Origin: Phycisphaeraceae bacterium
Lineage (GTDB): Bacteria; Planctomycetota; Phycisphaerae; Phycisphaerales; Phycisphaeraceae
Assembly (NCBI GenBank): GCA_020831765.1
Contig: JAFIFY010000059.1
Coordinates: 1 to 64,000 of the forward strand
Length of the DNA: 64,000 bases
Reading direction: 5' to 3'
In this document: in pieces, positions 1 through 10,208 of the stretch
Layout of the letters: each line of letters starts with the position of its first letter
Numbering within the stretch: the stretch's first letter is position 1
Made by a program: the position numbers and the translations under genes
The notes under the pieces: model-generated
Told to the model about the DNA's origin: nothing
Seen by the model: only the letters and a program-made list of their open reading frames with translations
Database searches by the model: none

Positions 1-789
1 CAGACTCCGACGAACGCCACGCACTGGAGCACCAGGACGATGGCCGAGGCGACGGGCGCATCGCAGTCGATGGTCAGCCGGGTATGGCGGGCTCATAACC
101 TCAAGCCGCATCTGATCCGGACGTTCAAGCTGAGCAACGATCCGCGGTTCATCGAGAAGCTGCACGATGTGGTGGGCCTGTATCTCAATCCGCCCGAGCA
201 TGCATTGGTGTTGAGTGTGGATGAGAAAAGTCAGGTGCAGGCGTTGGATCGCACGCAGCCTTCACTGCCCATGAAGAAGGGCCGATGCGGCACGATGACT
301 CATGATTACAAACGCCACGGCACGACCACCTTGTTCGCCGCATTGCAGGTGGCGGGCCGTGAGGCGGGCAAAGTCATCGGCACATGCATGGCCCGCCATC
401 GCCACCAGGAATGGATCAAGTTCCTCAAACTGATTGACCAGCAGACGCCGGCCGAACTGGACCTGCACCTGATCGTCGACAACTATGCCACGCACAAACA
501 CCCGAAGGTTCAGCGTTGGCTCAAACGCCATCGGCGTTTTCACATGCACTTTATTCCTACAAGTAGTTCGTGGCTGAATCTCATCGAACGCTGGTTCGGC
601 CGCATCACCCAGGACCGCATTCGACGCGGAGCCTTCCGAAGTGTGCCGCAACTGATCGAAACCATCAACCACTACATCGATACGAACAATGCCAACCCCA
701 AGCCGCTGGTCTGGACCGCGACAACCGAAAAGATTCTCGCCAAAGTCAGCCGTGCTCGCGATGTCCTGGATAATGGGCCAACAGCGTGA
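1..789 (+). CDS. IS630-family transposase, 5' end cut by the window edge
   Basis: The reading frame is open from the first base, so the start lies outside the window. The visible part opens with the end of a helix-turn-helix (motif WSTRTMA followed by [12 protein letters not shown]) and continues into a DDE integrase-like catalytic core. The three acidic residues sit in [20 protein letters not shown] and [11 protein letters not shown], the order and context typical of IS630/Tc1-mariner transposases. The C-terminus looks complete, ending in a run typical of the family. The protein would cut and paste its own element, normally at TA dinucleotides. Whether the copy is active depends on the missing 5' end. 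Confidence 0.9.
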   Translation, partial: QTPTNATHWSTRTMAEATGASQSMVSRVWRAHNLKPHLIRTFKLSNDPRFIEKLHDVVGLYLNPPEHALVLSVDEKSQVQALDRTQPSLPMKKGRCGTMTHDYKRHGTTTLFAALQVAGREAGKVIGTCMARHRHQEWIKFLKLIDQQTPAELDLHLIVDNYATHKHPKVQRWLKRHRRFHMHFIPTSSSWLNLIERWFGRITQDRIRRGAFRSVPQLIETINHYIDTNNANPKPLVWTATTEKILAKVSRARDVLDNGPTA

Positions 790-835
790 CTCACTACACT
801 AGACTCGGGTGATGGATTGGCACACAGAGTAAAGG
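1..835 (+). mobile_element. Right part of an IS630-type insertion sequence
   Basis: The transposase reading frame defines the element. Its right terminus should lie in the short spacer between the transposase stop and the next gene at 846; I could not define a terminal inverted repeat because the left end is not in the window. The right boundary given here is an estimate. Confidence 0.45.
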
Positions 836-845
836 AGCCGGGCCG

Positions 846-1538
846 ATGTCGGACGTGCGGGATTGGCGTGAACAGCATGTGATGGTGACGGGTGCGGCCG
901 GTGGTCTGGGCCGCGCGGTGGTGCGTGAACTGCTCGGGCGGGGTGCGCGATTGACCGTGACAATCGAGACCGAATCGCAGCGGGAAGAGCTTCCGGTGGA
1001 TGATCGGCTGGTTTGCCAGCCGGTGGACCTCGGTGATGAATCGGCGGTGCGGGGGTTCTATGGCTCGCTGGATCGGATCGATGCCTCGGTTCATCTGGTG
1101 GGTGGATTCGGAATGGAGGCGATCGAGAAGACCTCGGCCGAGTCGATGCGGAAGATGTTTGAATTGAACGTGATGACGTGCTTTCTGTGTTGTCGTGAAG
1201 CGATCGCGGCGATGGGCAAGCGTGGCGGGCGATTGGTGAATGTCGCGGCGAGGCCCGCGGTGGACCCGGCCGCCGGGATGACGGCTTACGCGGTATCGAA
1301 GGCGGCGGTTGCGCATATGACGCGTTGCCTGGCCGAGGAGGTGCGTGATCGGGGCATTCTGGTGAATGCGATCGCGCCGTCGATCATGGATACCCCGGCC
1401 AATCGCCGCGCCATGCCGGATGCGGATTTCGGCAAGTGGCCGAAAGTCGAGGAGGTGGCCAGGGCGATCGCTTGGCTCGCCGGGCCGGAGAACACCCTGA
1501 CCAGCGGCGCGATCGTTCCGGTTTATGGGCGGGCGTGA
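846..1538 (+). CDS. Short-chain dehydrogenase/reductase (SDR)
   Basis: This is a classical SDR of about 230 residues with a Rossmann fold. The nucleotide-binding motif TGAAGGLG is at residues 15-22 and the catalytic Tyr-x-x-x-Lys is Y148-A-V-S-K152. The region that normally supplies the catalytic serine, 12-14 residues before the tyrosine, reads VNVAARPAVDPAAGM and has alanines where VN(I/V)SS is usual, so the classical Ser-Tyr-Lys triad looks incomplete. The C-terminal LTSGAIVPVYGRA is the usual SDR ending. The substrate cannot be read from sequence. The gene stands alone between an insertion sequence and an opposite-strand gene. Confidence 0.88.
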   Translation: MSDVRDWREQHVMVTGAAGGLGRAVVRELLGRGARLTVTIETESQREELPVDDRLVCQPVDLGDESAVRGFYGSLDRIDASVHLVGGFGMEAIEKTSAESMRKMFELNVMTCFLCCREAIAAMGKRGGRLVNVAARPAVDPAAGMTAYAVSKAAVAHMTRCLAEEVRDRGILVNAIAPSIMDTPANRRAMPDADFGKWPKVEEVARAIAWLAGPENTLTSGAIVPVYGRA

Positions 1539-1607
1539 ACATGAATAGCGGGCGCGGGGGTGGTGCCGCGGCGCGGGTTGATATCGATGGGCGCCAGCGT
1601 CCCGCGG

Positions 1608-2486
1608 TCAAGCGGCATCCATGCGCGGCAATCGTGTGAAGATGCAATGGGTGGGATCGAGCCGGCGGATGTTCTCGGCGATGCGTTGGCCCGTCTGGCC
1701 GAATTGACCGACATACCAGCCGGCGAGGCTGGGATGGCGCGAGAGCCGATCGATCTGGGCGACAACTTCCTGATCGGGATTGCCCGCGGGGTCCAGCGGC
1801 ACGCATTGCAGCAGCAGGATTCCGGCACGGTCGGCGGCCTCGAAGAGGACATCCGGCCCGTAATGGCCGCGAATGACCAGCAGCGATCGCCCGGCGATGG
1901 GCAGAAAGCCCCGCTCATCGGGAGCATCGATGGGCATCAGGGTGCTGAATTCACACGCCTGACCGTTGATCATCAGTTGTGTGGGTTCAAGATCGAGGGC
2001 TTGGGCCTCGTTGATGGATGGATTGCGGGAATCGCCGCCCAGCGCCGCCGATCCGATCGCGGTGCCGGGATCAGCCTGTGCCGGCAGCAGGGCCGGGGAG
2101 CGCGAGGGGCGAACGCTGGTCAGGCCGATGGTGGCCCGCCACGTATCGACCTGTCGGCGGTAATTGAGCAGGGAGAGTTCGACCTGGTAAAGCGATTGAT
2201 CACCCATGCCGACCGGCCACCAGAGTGCCGGCCGGACCAGGCGCATCTGGGTGACCCCGCCGCCGCGCACGATCGGAACGCGGAGGACTTCCTCATCATT
2301 GAAGCCGTCTTCGTGAGTGATGCGCATCAGCACATCCATCTGACGCGGGAAGCCGCATCGACGCTGGAGAGCAACGCGGGGGTGAAGCACAAAGTGGGTT
2401 TCGACGACGGCCTGCTCCTGATCCACATAACGAACCAGGGGTCGAACGGAGGCGAAACGGGGTGGGTCGATCGTGCTTGAGGTCAT
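1608..2486 (-). CDS. Truncated glycoside hydrolase family 2-like protein, probably not catalytic
   Basis: The first ~120 residues resemble the immunoglobulin-like sandwich of GH2 enzymes, with the signature PALWWPVGMGDQSLYQVELS close to the family pattern LWWPxGxGxxxLY. Residues ~165-260 resemble the start of the GH2 TIM barrel (NGQACEF, then GRSLLVIRGHYGPDVLFEAADRAGILLLQ). The segment that in active enzymes reads HPSxxxWxxxNE is HPSLAGWYVGQFGQ, so the catalytic Asn-Glu is absent, and the protein stops soon afterwards, before any nucleophile. The N-terminal sugar-binding domain is also missing. It may be a carbohydrate-binding remnant or a decayed gene. A long reading frame on the plus strand over the same bases shows no recognisable family and looks like a shadow. 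Confidence 0.65.
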   Translation of the reverse strand: MTSSTIDPPRFASVRPLVRYVDQEQAVVETHFVLHPRVALQRRCGFPRQMDVLMRITHEDGFNDEEVLRVPIVRGGGVTQMRLVRPALWWPVGMGDQSLYQVELSLLNYRRQVDTWRATIGLTSVRPSRSPALLPAQADPGTAIGSAALGGDSRNPSINEAQALDLEPTQLMINGQACEFSTLMPIDAPDERGFLPIAGRSLLVIRGHYGPDVLFEAADRAGILLLQCVPLDPAGNPDQEVVAQIDRLSRHPSLAGWYVGQFGQTGQRIAENIRRLDPTHCIFTRLPRMDAA

Positions 2487-2760
2487 GGTTCGGGGTCCAT
2501 ACAGCTCCCAAGGTATTCAAGCCTATCGGCCGGATTAATCAAGTCGCGTCAGCGGCAAAATCCGCGCGATGGCGTTGCGTTTCGATGCCGGAGCGTCGTC
2601 CGATAAAGGGTACGCGGCCCGAGGCCGTGCAGTTTTTGCGCTTGGGGCGTCGATGATGCCTCACGGACCGAGGCGGAAAGCATCGCGGATCAGGCCGCGT
2701 TGCTTCGAAGCGCGGCTGGTGGACCGGCCGTTCGGACCCTGAACGAAAGCGAGGCTGACG

Positions 2761-3246
2761 ATGGCGGTGGAACCCGCTGATCCCTCCACGGATGGTGAAC
2801 TGAGCGAAACCGAACGCATGGTTCAACAGGCCATGGCCGAAGCCCAGTCGGCGATGAGCCGGTTGCAGGATGAGGCGAGCGAGCAAAGCGAGGACGAGGT
2901 CGGCGCCAGGTCGCATTCCCTGCCGGGATTCGACACCGGCGCGGCGAGCGATGCATCTTCGGATATCGATCTGCTGGGCGATGTCGATCTGAATGTCATG
3001 GTCGAGCTGGGCCGCACGGAAATGCTGGTCGAAGATGTACTTCGCCTGGCGGCCGGCAGCGTGGTGGAACTGGACAAATTGGCCGGCGATCCGGTGGATG
3101 TCTATGTCAACCAGCAACTGGTCGCCCGGGGCGAAGTGCTGGTGCTCAACGACAACTTCTGTATCCGCATCAGCGAAATCCTGGACACGCTGCAGGACGC
3201 CACGCCGGACCCGGCGGTCAACGCCACCGCACCCGACGATTCATAA
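2761..3246 (+). CDS. fliN: Flagellar motor switch protein FliN
   Basis: FliN forms the lower C-ring of the flagellar motor and helps dock export substrates. The C-terminal ~80 residues are a SpoA (FliMN_C) domain: [62 protein letters not shown]. The N-terminal ~75 residues are acidic and low complexity, which is common in FliN. A GAGG ribosome site precedes the ATG by about 7 bases. It is the first gene of the flagellar run; fliM, which often precedes it, is not here, as the gene upstream is an opposite-strand GH2-like gene. Confidence 0.95.
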   Translation: MAVEPADPSTDGELSETERMVQQAMAEAQSAMSRLQDEASEQSEDEVGARSHSLPGFDTGAASDASSDIDLLGDVDLNVMVELGRTEMLVEDVLRLAAGSVVELDKLAGDPVDVYVNQQLVARGEVLVLNDNFCIRISEILDTLQDATPDPAVNATAPDDS

Positions 3247-3339
3247 GAGATTGCTTCCATTCGGCAAACCGCGCCGGCCACTGACGGCCGAGCGCGGCGG
3301 CTCGATTCATTCACTGCTCAAGCCCGAGGAGTTTCGGCG

Positions 3340-4372
3340 ATGTTCATCGTGCGATCCGTTCATGCCCACATCCGGCCCTCAGCGTATTCACAAGGCGCAA
3401 AGGCAAACCCATTGGCCGCGCTGGTGATGGGGGTTGCGGTGTTGATCGTGCTCGGACTGATGCCCGGGACGCTGCATGCGCAACTTCTGGCACCCGAATC
3501 GCCCCAACCTCCCCAGTCGCCTCAAAGCCCCAACACGCCGGCTCAGCCGACGGTTGATCCCACCGACGCGGCGGACCGCCAATGGCCTAATCCCACCCCC
3601 GGAAGTCCCCCCACCCCCGGAAGCGCGATTGCCCCCGCAAACGCAAATGCCCCCGGAAGCGCATCCGCCTCCGGAAATCGCGTGGATGGAGCGCGAGGTG
3701 ATCGGGTTGATGGATTGCGCTCTTACCGGGATGCGGCGGGTGCATCAGAAACGGCAAGGCCGGCGCGTCGGCTGATGGATATGCAGGCTGACGGTGGCTT
3801 GGGCGTCCAAGCCGATGAGGACGGCAGCGCATCGGCCGGTTCGTCGGCGGGTGCCTTTCGGCTGAGCGGTTCGCTTTATCAGATGTTGCTGGCTTTGGCC
3901 GTGGTGGTCGGGCTCATTGTGATTCTCAAGAAGGTTGGCGGGCGCATGACTCAATCCGCGGTCAGCGCGGGCGGTGGGTCGGTGGTGGAGGTGCTGCTTC
4001 GCGTGCGGACCGGCATCCGGTCGAATGTCGTGCTGCTGAAGATCGGACATCGTGTGCTGGTCGTGGGCGAATCCTCATCGGGCATGCGGACGCTGGCGTC
4101 GATCGATGAGCCGGAGGAGCTCGCATTCGTGCTCCAATCGGTCAGTGCGCAGCAGGTGGGCAGCATCACGAAGAGTTTCGCCCATTGGGTTGGTCGGTAT
4201 GACCAGGACCACGAGGAGCAAGTCGCGGTGAGTGCCGCCGGTGGTTCGGCCCAGCGTGGCCGGGCTGTCCGCACGACAAGGCCGGGGCGAAAGCCAATGG
4301 TGGCCGCGCCCGACGAGGAACAGTCCGGCCATGAGCTTCGCCGGAAACTGAGCAATATGCGTCAGAAGCTCA

Positions 4373-4386
<14 letters not shown>
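3340..4386 (+). CDS. fliO: Flagellar biosynthesis protein FliO (long form)
   Basis: FliO is a small membrane protein needed to assemble the FliPQR export gate. The start has a good ribosome site (GGAG, 9 bases upstream). Residues ~27-48 form a hydrophobic signal or membrane segment ending LHA-Q. A proline, glycine and serine-rich segment of about 100 residues follows and includes an 18-nt nucleotide repeat. The second membrane helix (MLLALAVVVGLIVILKKVGG) leads into the FliO domain (VEVLLRVRTGIRSNVVLLKIGHRVLVVGES). At 348 residues it is much longer than enterobacterial FliO because of the linker. It overlaps fliP by 14 bases, which supports co-translation. Confidence 0.88.
3597..3676 (+). repeat. 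CCCCGGAA array inside fliO, 18-nt period
   Basis: The octamer CCCCGGAA starts at 3597, 3615 and 3651, with one-base variants CCCCGCAA at 3633 and CTCCGGAA at 3669. All five are exactly 18 nt apart. In fliO they are read as CCC-GGA-A.., giving Pro-Gly-Ser and derivatives. The same core occurs as arrays at 29.7, 42.2 and 47.3 kb. Confidence 0.85.
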
Positions 4387-5503
<1,117 letters not shown>

Positions 5504-5583
5504 CGCATCGAGTGGTGGCGGGCAGCGCGATGTGGAAGCGAGCGCGTGGGAACGGATGACCACCAGCCTGATGGAGTCTGGAC

Positions 5584-5847
5584 ATGATCACGGAATCGTA
5601 TGAGGCCGTTGACCTGGTGAGGCAGGCCCTGAGCATGATGCTGGTGGCCAGCGCGCCGATTCTGCTGGCGGGCCTGTTCGTCGGTCTGACGGTGAGCATC
5701 CTTCAGGCCATGACGCAGATTCAGGAGCAGACATTGTCATTCGTGCCCAAGATCGTGGCCATGGTCACGGTGACGATCATCCTGGCCCCCTGGCTGGCGC
5801 AGATGCTGATGGATTTCTCGGCGCGCCTGTTCTCCGGCAACGTCTGA
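5584..5847 (+). CDS. fliQ: Flagellar export gate protein FliQ
   Basis: This 87-residue protein with two membrane helices matches FliQ in length and sequence (ALSMMLVASAPILLAGLFVGLTVSILQAMTQIQEQTLSFVPKIVAM, then the second helix ending in the LxxF.R pattern). It packs around FliP and FliR in the export gate. A GGAG site sits 8 bases before the ATG. It lies 80 bases after fliP and 38 before fliR in the standard P-Q-R order. Confidence 0.96.
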   Translation: MITESYEAVDLVRQALSMMLVASAPILLAGLFVGLTVSILQAMTQIQEQTLSFVPKIVAMVTVTIILAPWLAQMLMDFSARLFSGNV

Positions 5848-5885
5848 ACGCGGATCGAACCCGACCGCGGACGTGAGCACGCTTC

Positions 5886-6701
5886 ATGAACGGACTGGAT
5901 CATCTTGTCCCCCACGTTCCCGGCTGGCTCCTGGTGATGTTTCGACTGACCGGGCTGTTCGTGCTGGCGCCGATGTTCGGTTCCAGTGTCGTGCCGGGGC
6001 GGATCAAGGTGCTGCTGGCGGTCGGGCTTTCGCTGTGTGTCTATCCCATGCTGCTGGCGCCGGAGCAGGCCTCGGCGGCCTGGTACGGCCGGATCGCCGA
6101 TGAGGGCATCAATCTCTATCAGTTGGGATCGCTGGTGGGCCTGGAACTGCTCATCGGCCTGGTGATCGGTTACGGGGCGACGTTGCCGCTGATCGGCATG
6201 CAGATCGGTGGGCGGATCATCGACCAGCAGATGGGCCTGGGGCTGGCCGGTGTCATCAATCCGGATCTTGACGAAGAGGCCGGTGTGGTGGGGCAGTTCT
6301 ATTTCATGCTGGCCCTGGCCATCTTCCTGATCCTGGGCGGGCATCGGGTGCTGATGTTCACCCTGCTGGAGACCTTCCACCGCATTCCCCCGGGCGGCTA
6401 TGCCCTGGATGCCCGATTGCTGCACATTCTCTGGAGCCTGCTGGCCTGTATGTTTGAGATCGCGGTGCGCGTCTCGGGGCCGCTGTTGTGCATCATTTTC
6501 CTTGAAAACGTCGCGGTGGGTTACCTGATGCGCACCGTGCCGCAGATCAACGTTCTGAGCGTGGGCTTCCCGCTGAAGATCACCGTCGGCGTCTTCCTGG
6601 TGATGGGCTCGCTATGGATCGAATCGGAGGTGCTTACCGAGAAACTGGGCTGGGTGCTCAGTGGGCTGGATGAGTACTTCCGCACATGGGAGGATCAATG
6701 A
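5886..6701 (+). CDS. fliR: Flagellar export gate protein FliR
   Basis: FliR is the single-copy subunit capping the FliPQ helical gate. The 271-residue product has about six hydrophobic segments and family motifs: FRLTGLFVLAPMFGSSVVPGRIKVLLAVGLSLCVYP near the start, IGYGATLPLIGMQIGGRIIDQQMGLGLAGVINPD in the middle, and VPQINVLSVGFPLKITVGVFL towards the end. Length matches the family. It follows fliQ directly and precedes flhB with 36 bases between. Confidence 0.95.
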   Translation: MNGLDHLVPHVPGWLLVMFRLTGLFVLAPMFGSSVVPGRIKVLLAVGLSLCVYPMLLAPEQASAAWYGRIADEGINLYQLGSLVGLELLIGLVIGYGATLPLIGMQIGGRIIDQQMGLGLAGVINPDLDEEAGVVGQFYFMLALAIFLILGGHRVLMFTLLETFHRIPPGGYALDARLLHILWSLLACMFEIAVRVSGPLLCIIFLENVAVGYLMRTVPQINVLSVGFPLKITVGVFLVMGSLWIESEVLTEKLGWVLSGLDEYFRTWEDQ

Positions 6702-6737
6702 TCGGTTCGGTGATCGAGACCGGACCGGGATGAACGC

Positions 6738-7808
6738 ATGGCCGAGAACGACCAGGAAAAAACCGAGGCCCCGACGCCGCATAAGCTGTCCGAAGCGCGC
6801 AAGAAGGGCAATGTCACCAAGTCGCAGGACCTGACCGCGGCCGTGGCGATGATGGCCGGCATCCTGCTGCTGTGGCTGCTGGGTGGTCACATGTTCGATG
6901 GATTCCGGCATCTGGTCGAGTCGATGCTCGATGGCGACAGTCATGCGAACCCGACGCGTCTGGATGACATGGCCCCGATGATCAGCCGCGCGGTGCTGCT
7001 GGGCATCTCGATTCTGGGCCCGGTGATGCTCTGCCTGCTGGTCGCGATGATGCTGATCAACCTGTTCCAGGTCGGGCCGCTGTGGACCACGCATCCGATC
7101 CAGCCGAATTTCAACAAGCTCGATCCGATCAAGGGTTTCAAGCGCCTGGTGGATGTCGCGGCATTGATGCGGCTGGTGATGAGTGTGGGCAAGCTGGCGG
7201 TGATCGCGGCGGCGTCGATCTGGTACATCTGGTCGGACGTGGCGCGGATCGCGGCGATGAGCCGCCTGGAGCCGATGGCGTTCTTCCTGGCCGGCGCTGA
7301 GCTTGTCTTCGCCCTGGGGCTCAAGCTTTCGCTGCTGCTGATGGTGCTGGGCATCGGCGATTACCTGTTCCAGCGTTGGAAGCGGCAGAAGGACCTTCGC
7401 ATGAGCAAGCAGGAGGTCAAGGAAGAGCACAAGCGGATGGATGGAGACCCGCTGATCAAGCAGCGGCGCACACAGGTGGCCCGCCGGCTGGCCATGCAAC
7501 GGCTCAGCGCCGCGGTTCCGACGGCCGATGTCGTGGTCACCAACCCGACGCACTTCGCCGTGGCGCTCAGGTACGACTCCAAGACCATGCGGGCACCGAA
7601 GGTGGTGGCCAAAGGCGCGGACCTGATGGCGTTTCGCATCCGGCAGTTGGCGGCGCAGCATCGGATTCCGATCCTCGAGCGCAAGGAACTAGCCCGGGCG
7701 ATGTATCGCGGTGTGGATGTCGGGCAGGAAATCCCGGCCGAGTTCTACTCGGCGATGGCCGAAATTCTGGCCTATGTCTACCGAATCGGCGGAAAAAAGG
7801 CGGCTTAG
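6738..7808 (+). CDS. flhB: Flagellar export switch protein FlhB
   Basis: FlhB controls the switch from hook to filament substrates. It begins with the typical charged head (DQEKTEAPTPHKLSEARKKGNVTKSQDL), has four membrane helices and then a cytoplasmic domain carrying the self-cleavage motif N269-P-T-H272. Cleavage between Asn and Pro in this motif is the known switch event, so the protein looks competent. Length (356 residues) is normal. It lies between fliR and flhA; the spacer to flhA holds a stem-loop. Confidence 0.97.
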   Translation: MAENDQEKTEAPTPHKLSEARKKGNVTKSQDLTAAVAMMAGILLLWLLGGHMFDGFRHLVESMLDGDSHANPTRLDDMAPMISRAVLLGISILGPVMLCLLVAMMLINLFQVGPLWTTHPIQPNFNKLDPIKGFKRLVDVAALMRLVMSVGKLAVIAAASIWYIWSDVARIAAMSRLEPMAFFLAGAELVFALGLKLSLLLMVLGIGDYLFQRWKRQKDLRMSKQEVKEEHKRMDGDPLIKQRRTQVARRLAMQRLSAAVPTADVVVTNPTHFAVALRYDSKTMRAPKVVAKGADLMAFRIRQLAAQHRIPILERKELARAMYRGVDVGQEIPAEFYSAMAEILAYVYRIGGKKAA

Positions 7809-7853
7809 CCCATGAGGCGATGCGTCCGGGCCGACGGTCCAATAAGCGGGTGC

Positions 7854-7872
7854 CCGCGCAAAGCTTGCGCGG
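7854..7872 (+). other. Perfect 8-bp stem-loop in the flhB-flhA spacer
   Basis: CCGCGCAA at 7854-7861 pairs perfectly with TTGCGCGG at 7865-7872 across a three-base loop. A second small hairpin (GGCGT-TGC-ACGCC, 7871-7883) overlaps its right arm, so the two exclude each other. There is no T-run, so it is not a standard terminator. It may affect translation or mRNA stability between flhB and flhA; that role is inference. Confidence 0.45.
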
Positions 7873-8005
7873 CGTTGCACGCCGAACAGGCACAGCGCCG
7901 ATAACAGCCTGACTCCCGCGCATGATCGCCGGCCCCAGCGGGACGGGCGGCCAAGGAGATGAACCGCTGCGCGGCGGAGACCGGAGGTCTTCGTTTCATA
8001 AAGTG

Positions 8006-10192
8006 ATGGACGCCAGGATTCCCACCAGCAACGGCCTGCCCGGATGGCTCAACGTCATCCTAGGATACCGGTCGCTGTTCATACCGGTCGCCGTCATCGG
8101 ACTGTTGGCGGTGATCGTCGTGCCGCTGCCGCCGGTGGCCATGGACCTGCTGATCGCGGCCAACCTGGCCCTGGCGGCGGTCATCCTGCTGACGACGCTG
8201 TTCATCGAGCGGCCCCTGGATTTTTCGGTCTTCCCCTCGCTGCTGCTGGGCACCACGCTTTTCCGCCTCGTACTCAATATCGCCACGACGCGGTTGATCC
8301 TGGCCGCCGATGCGCCCAATCCCGAAGCGGCGCAGCTTGTGGCCGGACGGGTGATCGCCTCGTTCAGTTCCTTCGTGGCCGGCAATTCGCTGGTCGTGGG
8401 CCTGATCCTTTTCATCATCCTCGTGGTGGTGCAGTTCGTGGTGATCACCAAAGGCGCCACGCGTATCAGCGAAGTGGCGGCGCGCTTCACCCTCGATGGC
8501 ATGCCGGGCAAACAGATGGCCATCGATGCCGACCTCAATGCCGGGCTGATCAATGAGCAGCAGGCCCGGCAACGTCGCGAGGCGATCGCCCAGGAGGCGG
8601 ATTTCTACGGTGCCATGGACGGTGCGGCCAAGTTTGTGCGCGGCGATGCGATCGCCGGCATCATCATCACCATCATCAACATCATCGGGGGCTTCGCCAT
8701 CGGGGCCTTCATCAAAGGCTGGTCGTTGTCCGAGTCGCTGGAGGTGTTCACCCGCTTGACCATTGGCGACGGCCTGGTGACGCAGATACCGGCGCTGGTG
8801 GTTTCGATCGCCTCGGGTCTGATCGTGACGCGCTCAAGCAGCCGCGCGGACCTGGGCACGGAGCTTTCCAGCCAGCTCATGCACAGTTGGCGGCCGCTGG
8901 CGATCACCTCCGGCTTTCTGGCGCTGATGGCATTCACGGGTCTGCCCGCCGCGCCGCTGCTGGCGCTGGCCGGTGCGTTGGGCGTCGGGGCGTACTTTCT
9001 CTATCGGCAGGGTGAACGCGAGGCGGAGACGGTTCGCCAGGAGGAAGCCAGGCAGGCTGAAACACCGCCGGCGCCGGTTGAGCAGTCGATGTCGGTGGAT
9101 GCCATGGAGCTTGAGGTGGGCTACAGCCTGGTCCGGCTGGTGGACACCGAGCAAGGCGGCGATCTGCTTTCGCGGATCAGCATGATCCGCCGCCAACTGG
9201 CCGCCGAGATGGGATTGGTCATGCCACCGGTGCGCATTCGCGACAACATGCAGTTGGACCCGTACGAGTATCAGATCAAGATTCGCGGCAACGGGGTGGC
9301 GCGCGGCATGGTCTATCCCGAGCAGCTTCTGGCGATGGATAGCGGATTGGCCACCGAGCCGATCGACGGCGCCCGCACGCGGGAGCCGGCCTTCGGCCTT
9401 CCGGCGATCTGGATCGAGCCCCAGCTTCAGCAGCGCGCCGAGACCCTCAACTACACCGTGGTCGATCCTTCCAGCGTGCTGGCCACGCACCTGACCGAAA
9501 TCGTCAAGCGTCACGCCCCGGAACTGCTCACACGCGAAGAGACCAACAATCTCATCCAGCAGCTCAAGGACAAGAGCCCGCGCCTGGTCGAGGAGGTCAT
9601 CACCGGCGAAGGCGCTCCCATCAAGCCGGGGCAGCTTCAGAAGGTCTTGCAGAACCTGCTGGCCGAGCGTGTGCCCGTCCGTGATCTTGAGAATATCATC
9701 GAAACACTGGGCGACTGGGCCTCACGCACCAGTGATCTGGACATCCTGACCGAATATGTGCGCAACGCGCTGCGGCGCTCGATCTGCCAGCTTTATGTCA
9801 CGCAGGAACCAGCGACCGACGGCGATGATCTTGCCCTGTCGCGCAGTATCTCCAAGCTCTACTGCGTCAGCCTGGATCAGAGCGTTGAGGATCTGATCAA
9901 CGGGTACATCCAGCGGACACAGGAAGGCACGACGATGTCGGTGCCGCCGGCGGTCGCCAATCGTCTGGCCAAGTCGATTCTTGATGAAGTGGGGCAACTG
10001 ACCGCACAGGGCCATCACCCGGTGGTGCTGGCTTCGCCGCAGGTTCGCGCCGCGGTCCGGAAGCTGGTCGAGCCGCATCTGCCGACGATCGCGGTGCTGG
10101 GTTACAACGAGATCGAGAAGGGGGTGGAGGTTGAATCGGTGGGGTTTGTGCAACTGGAATCGGCCGCCGCGGAGCCGGCCATGGCTAATTAG
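8006..10192 (+). CDS. flhA: Flagellar export protein FlhA
   Basis: FlhA forms the nonameric ring that receives substrate-chaperone complexes and couples export to the proton motive force. About eight membrane helices span residues ~20-320; the conserved cytoplasmic loop reads FVVITKGATRISEVAARFTLDGMPGKQMAIDADLNAGLI, the FHIPEP signature region. The cytoplasmic domain follows, with IRDNMQLDPYEYQIKIRGNGVARG and a C-terminal half typical of FlhA. The ATG at 8006 (MDARIPTSN) fits the family; an in-frame ATG at 7922 would add 28 non-conserved residues. Neither has an obvious ribosome site. Confidence 0.95.
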   Translation: MDARIPTSNGLPGWLNVILGYRSLFIPVAVIGLLAVIVVPLPPVAMDLLIAANLALAAVILLTTLFIERPLDFSVFPSLLLGTTLFRLVLNIATTRLILAADAPNPEAAQLVAGRVIASFSSFVAGNSLVVGLILFIILVVVQFVVITKGATRISEVAARFTLDGMPGKQMAIDADLNAGLINEQQARQRREAIAQEADFYGAMDGAAKFVRGDAIAGIIITIINIIGGFAIGAFIKGWSLSESLEVFTRLTIGDGLVTQIPALVVSIASGLIVTRSSSRADLGTELSSQLMHSWRPLAITSGFLALMAFTGLPAAPLLALAGALGVGAYFLYRQGEREAETVRQEEARQAETPPAPVEQSMSVDAMELEVGYSLVRLVDTEQGGDLLSRISMIRRQLAAEMGLVMPPVRIRDNMQLDPYEYQIKIRGNGVARGMVYPEQLLAMDSGLATEPIDGARTREPAFGLPAIWIEPQLQQRAETLNYTVVDPSSVLATHLTEIVKRHAPELLTREETNNLIQQLKDKSPRLVEEVITGEGAPIKPGQLQKVLQNLLAERVPVRDLENIIETLGDWASRTSDLDILTEYVRNALRRSICQLYVTQEPATDGDDLALSRSISKLYCVSLDQSVEDLINGYIQRTQEGTTMSVPPAVANRLAKSILDEVGQLTAQGHHPVVLASPQVRAAVRKLVEPHLPTIAVLGYNEIEKGVEVESVGFVQLESAAAEPAMAN

Positions 10193-10208
10193 TGGATGAG
10201 GTAAGAAC

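Noticed and set aside
1560-2480. Long plus-strand reading frame over the GH2-like gene
   Set aside because: The minus-strand frame has recognisable GH2 motifs; the plus frame shows none and reflects codon bias on the other strand.
3597-3676. CRISPR array reading of the regularly spaced CCCCGGAA copies
   Set aside because: Repeat units are 8 bases with spacers of about 10 bases, mostly inside genes, and no cas gene is present.
7897-7904. GCCGATAA upstream of flhA, identical to the sigma-28 -10 box
   Set aside because: No TAAA-like -35 element stands 15-16 bases upstream, and the site lies inside an operon.
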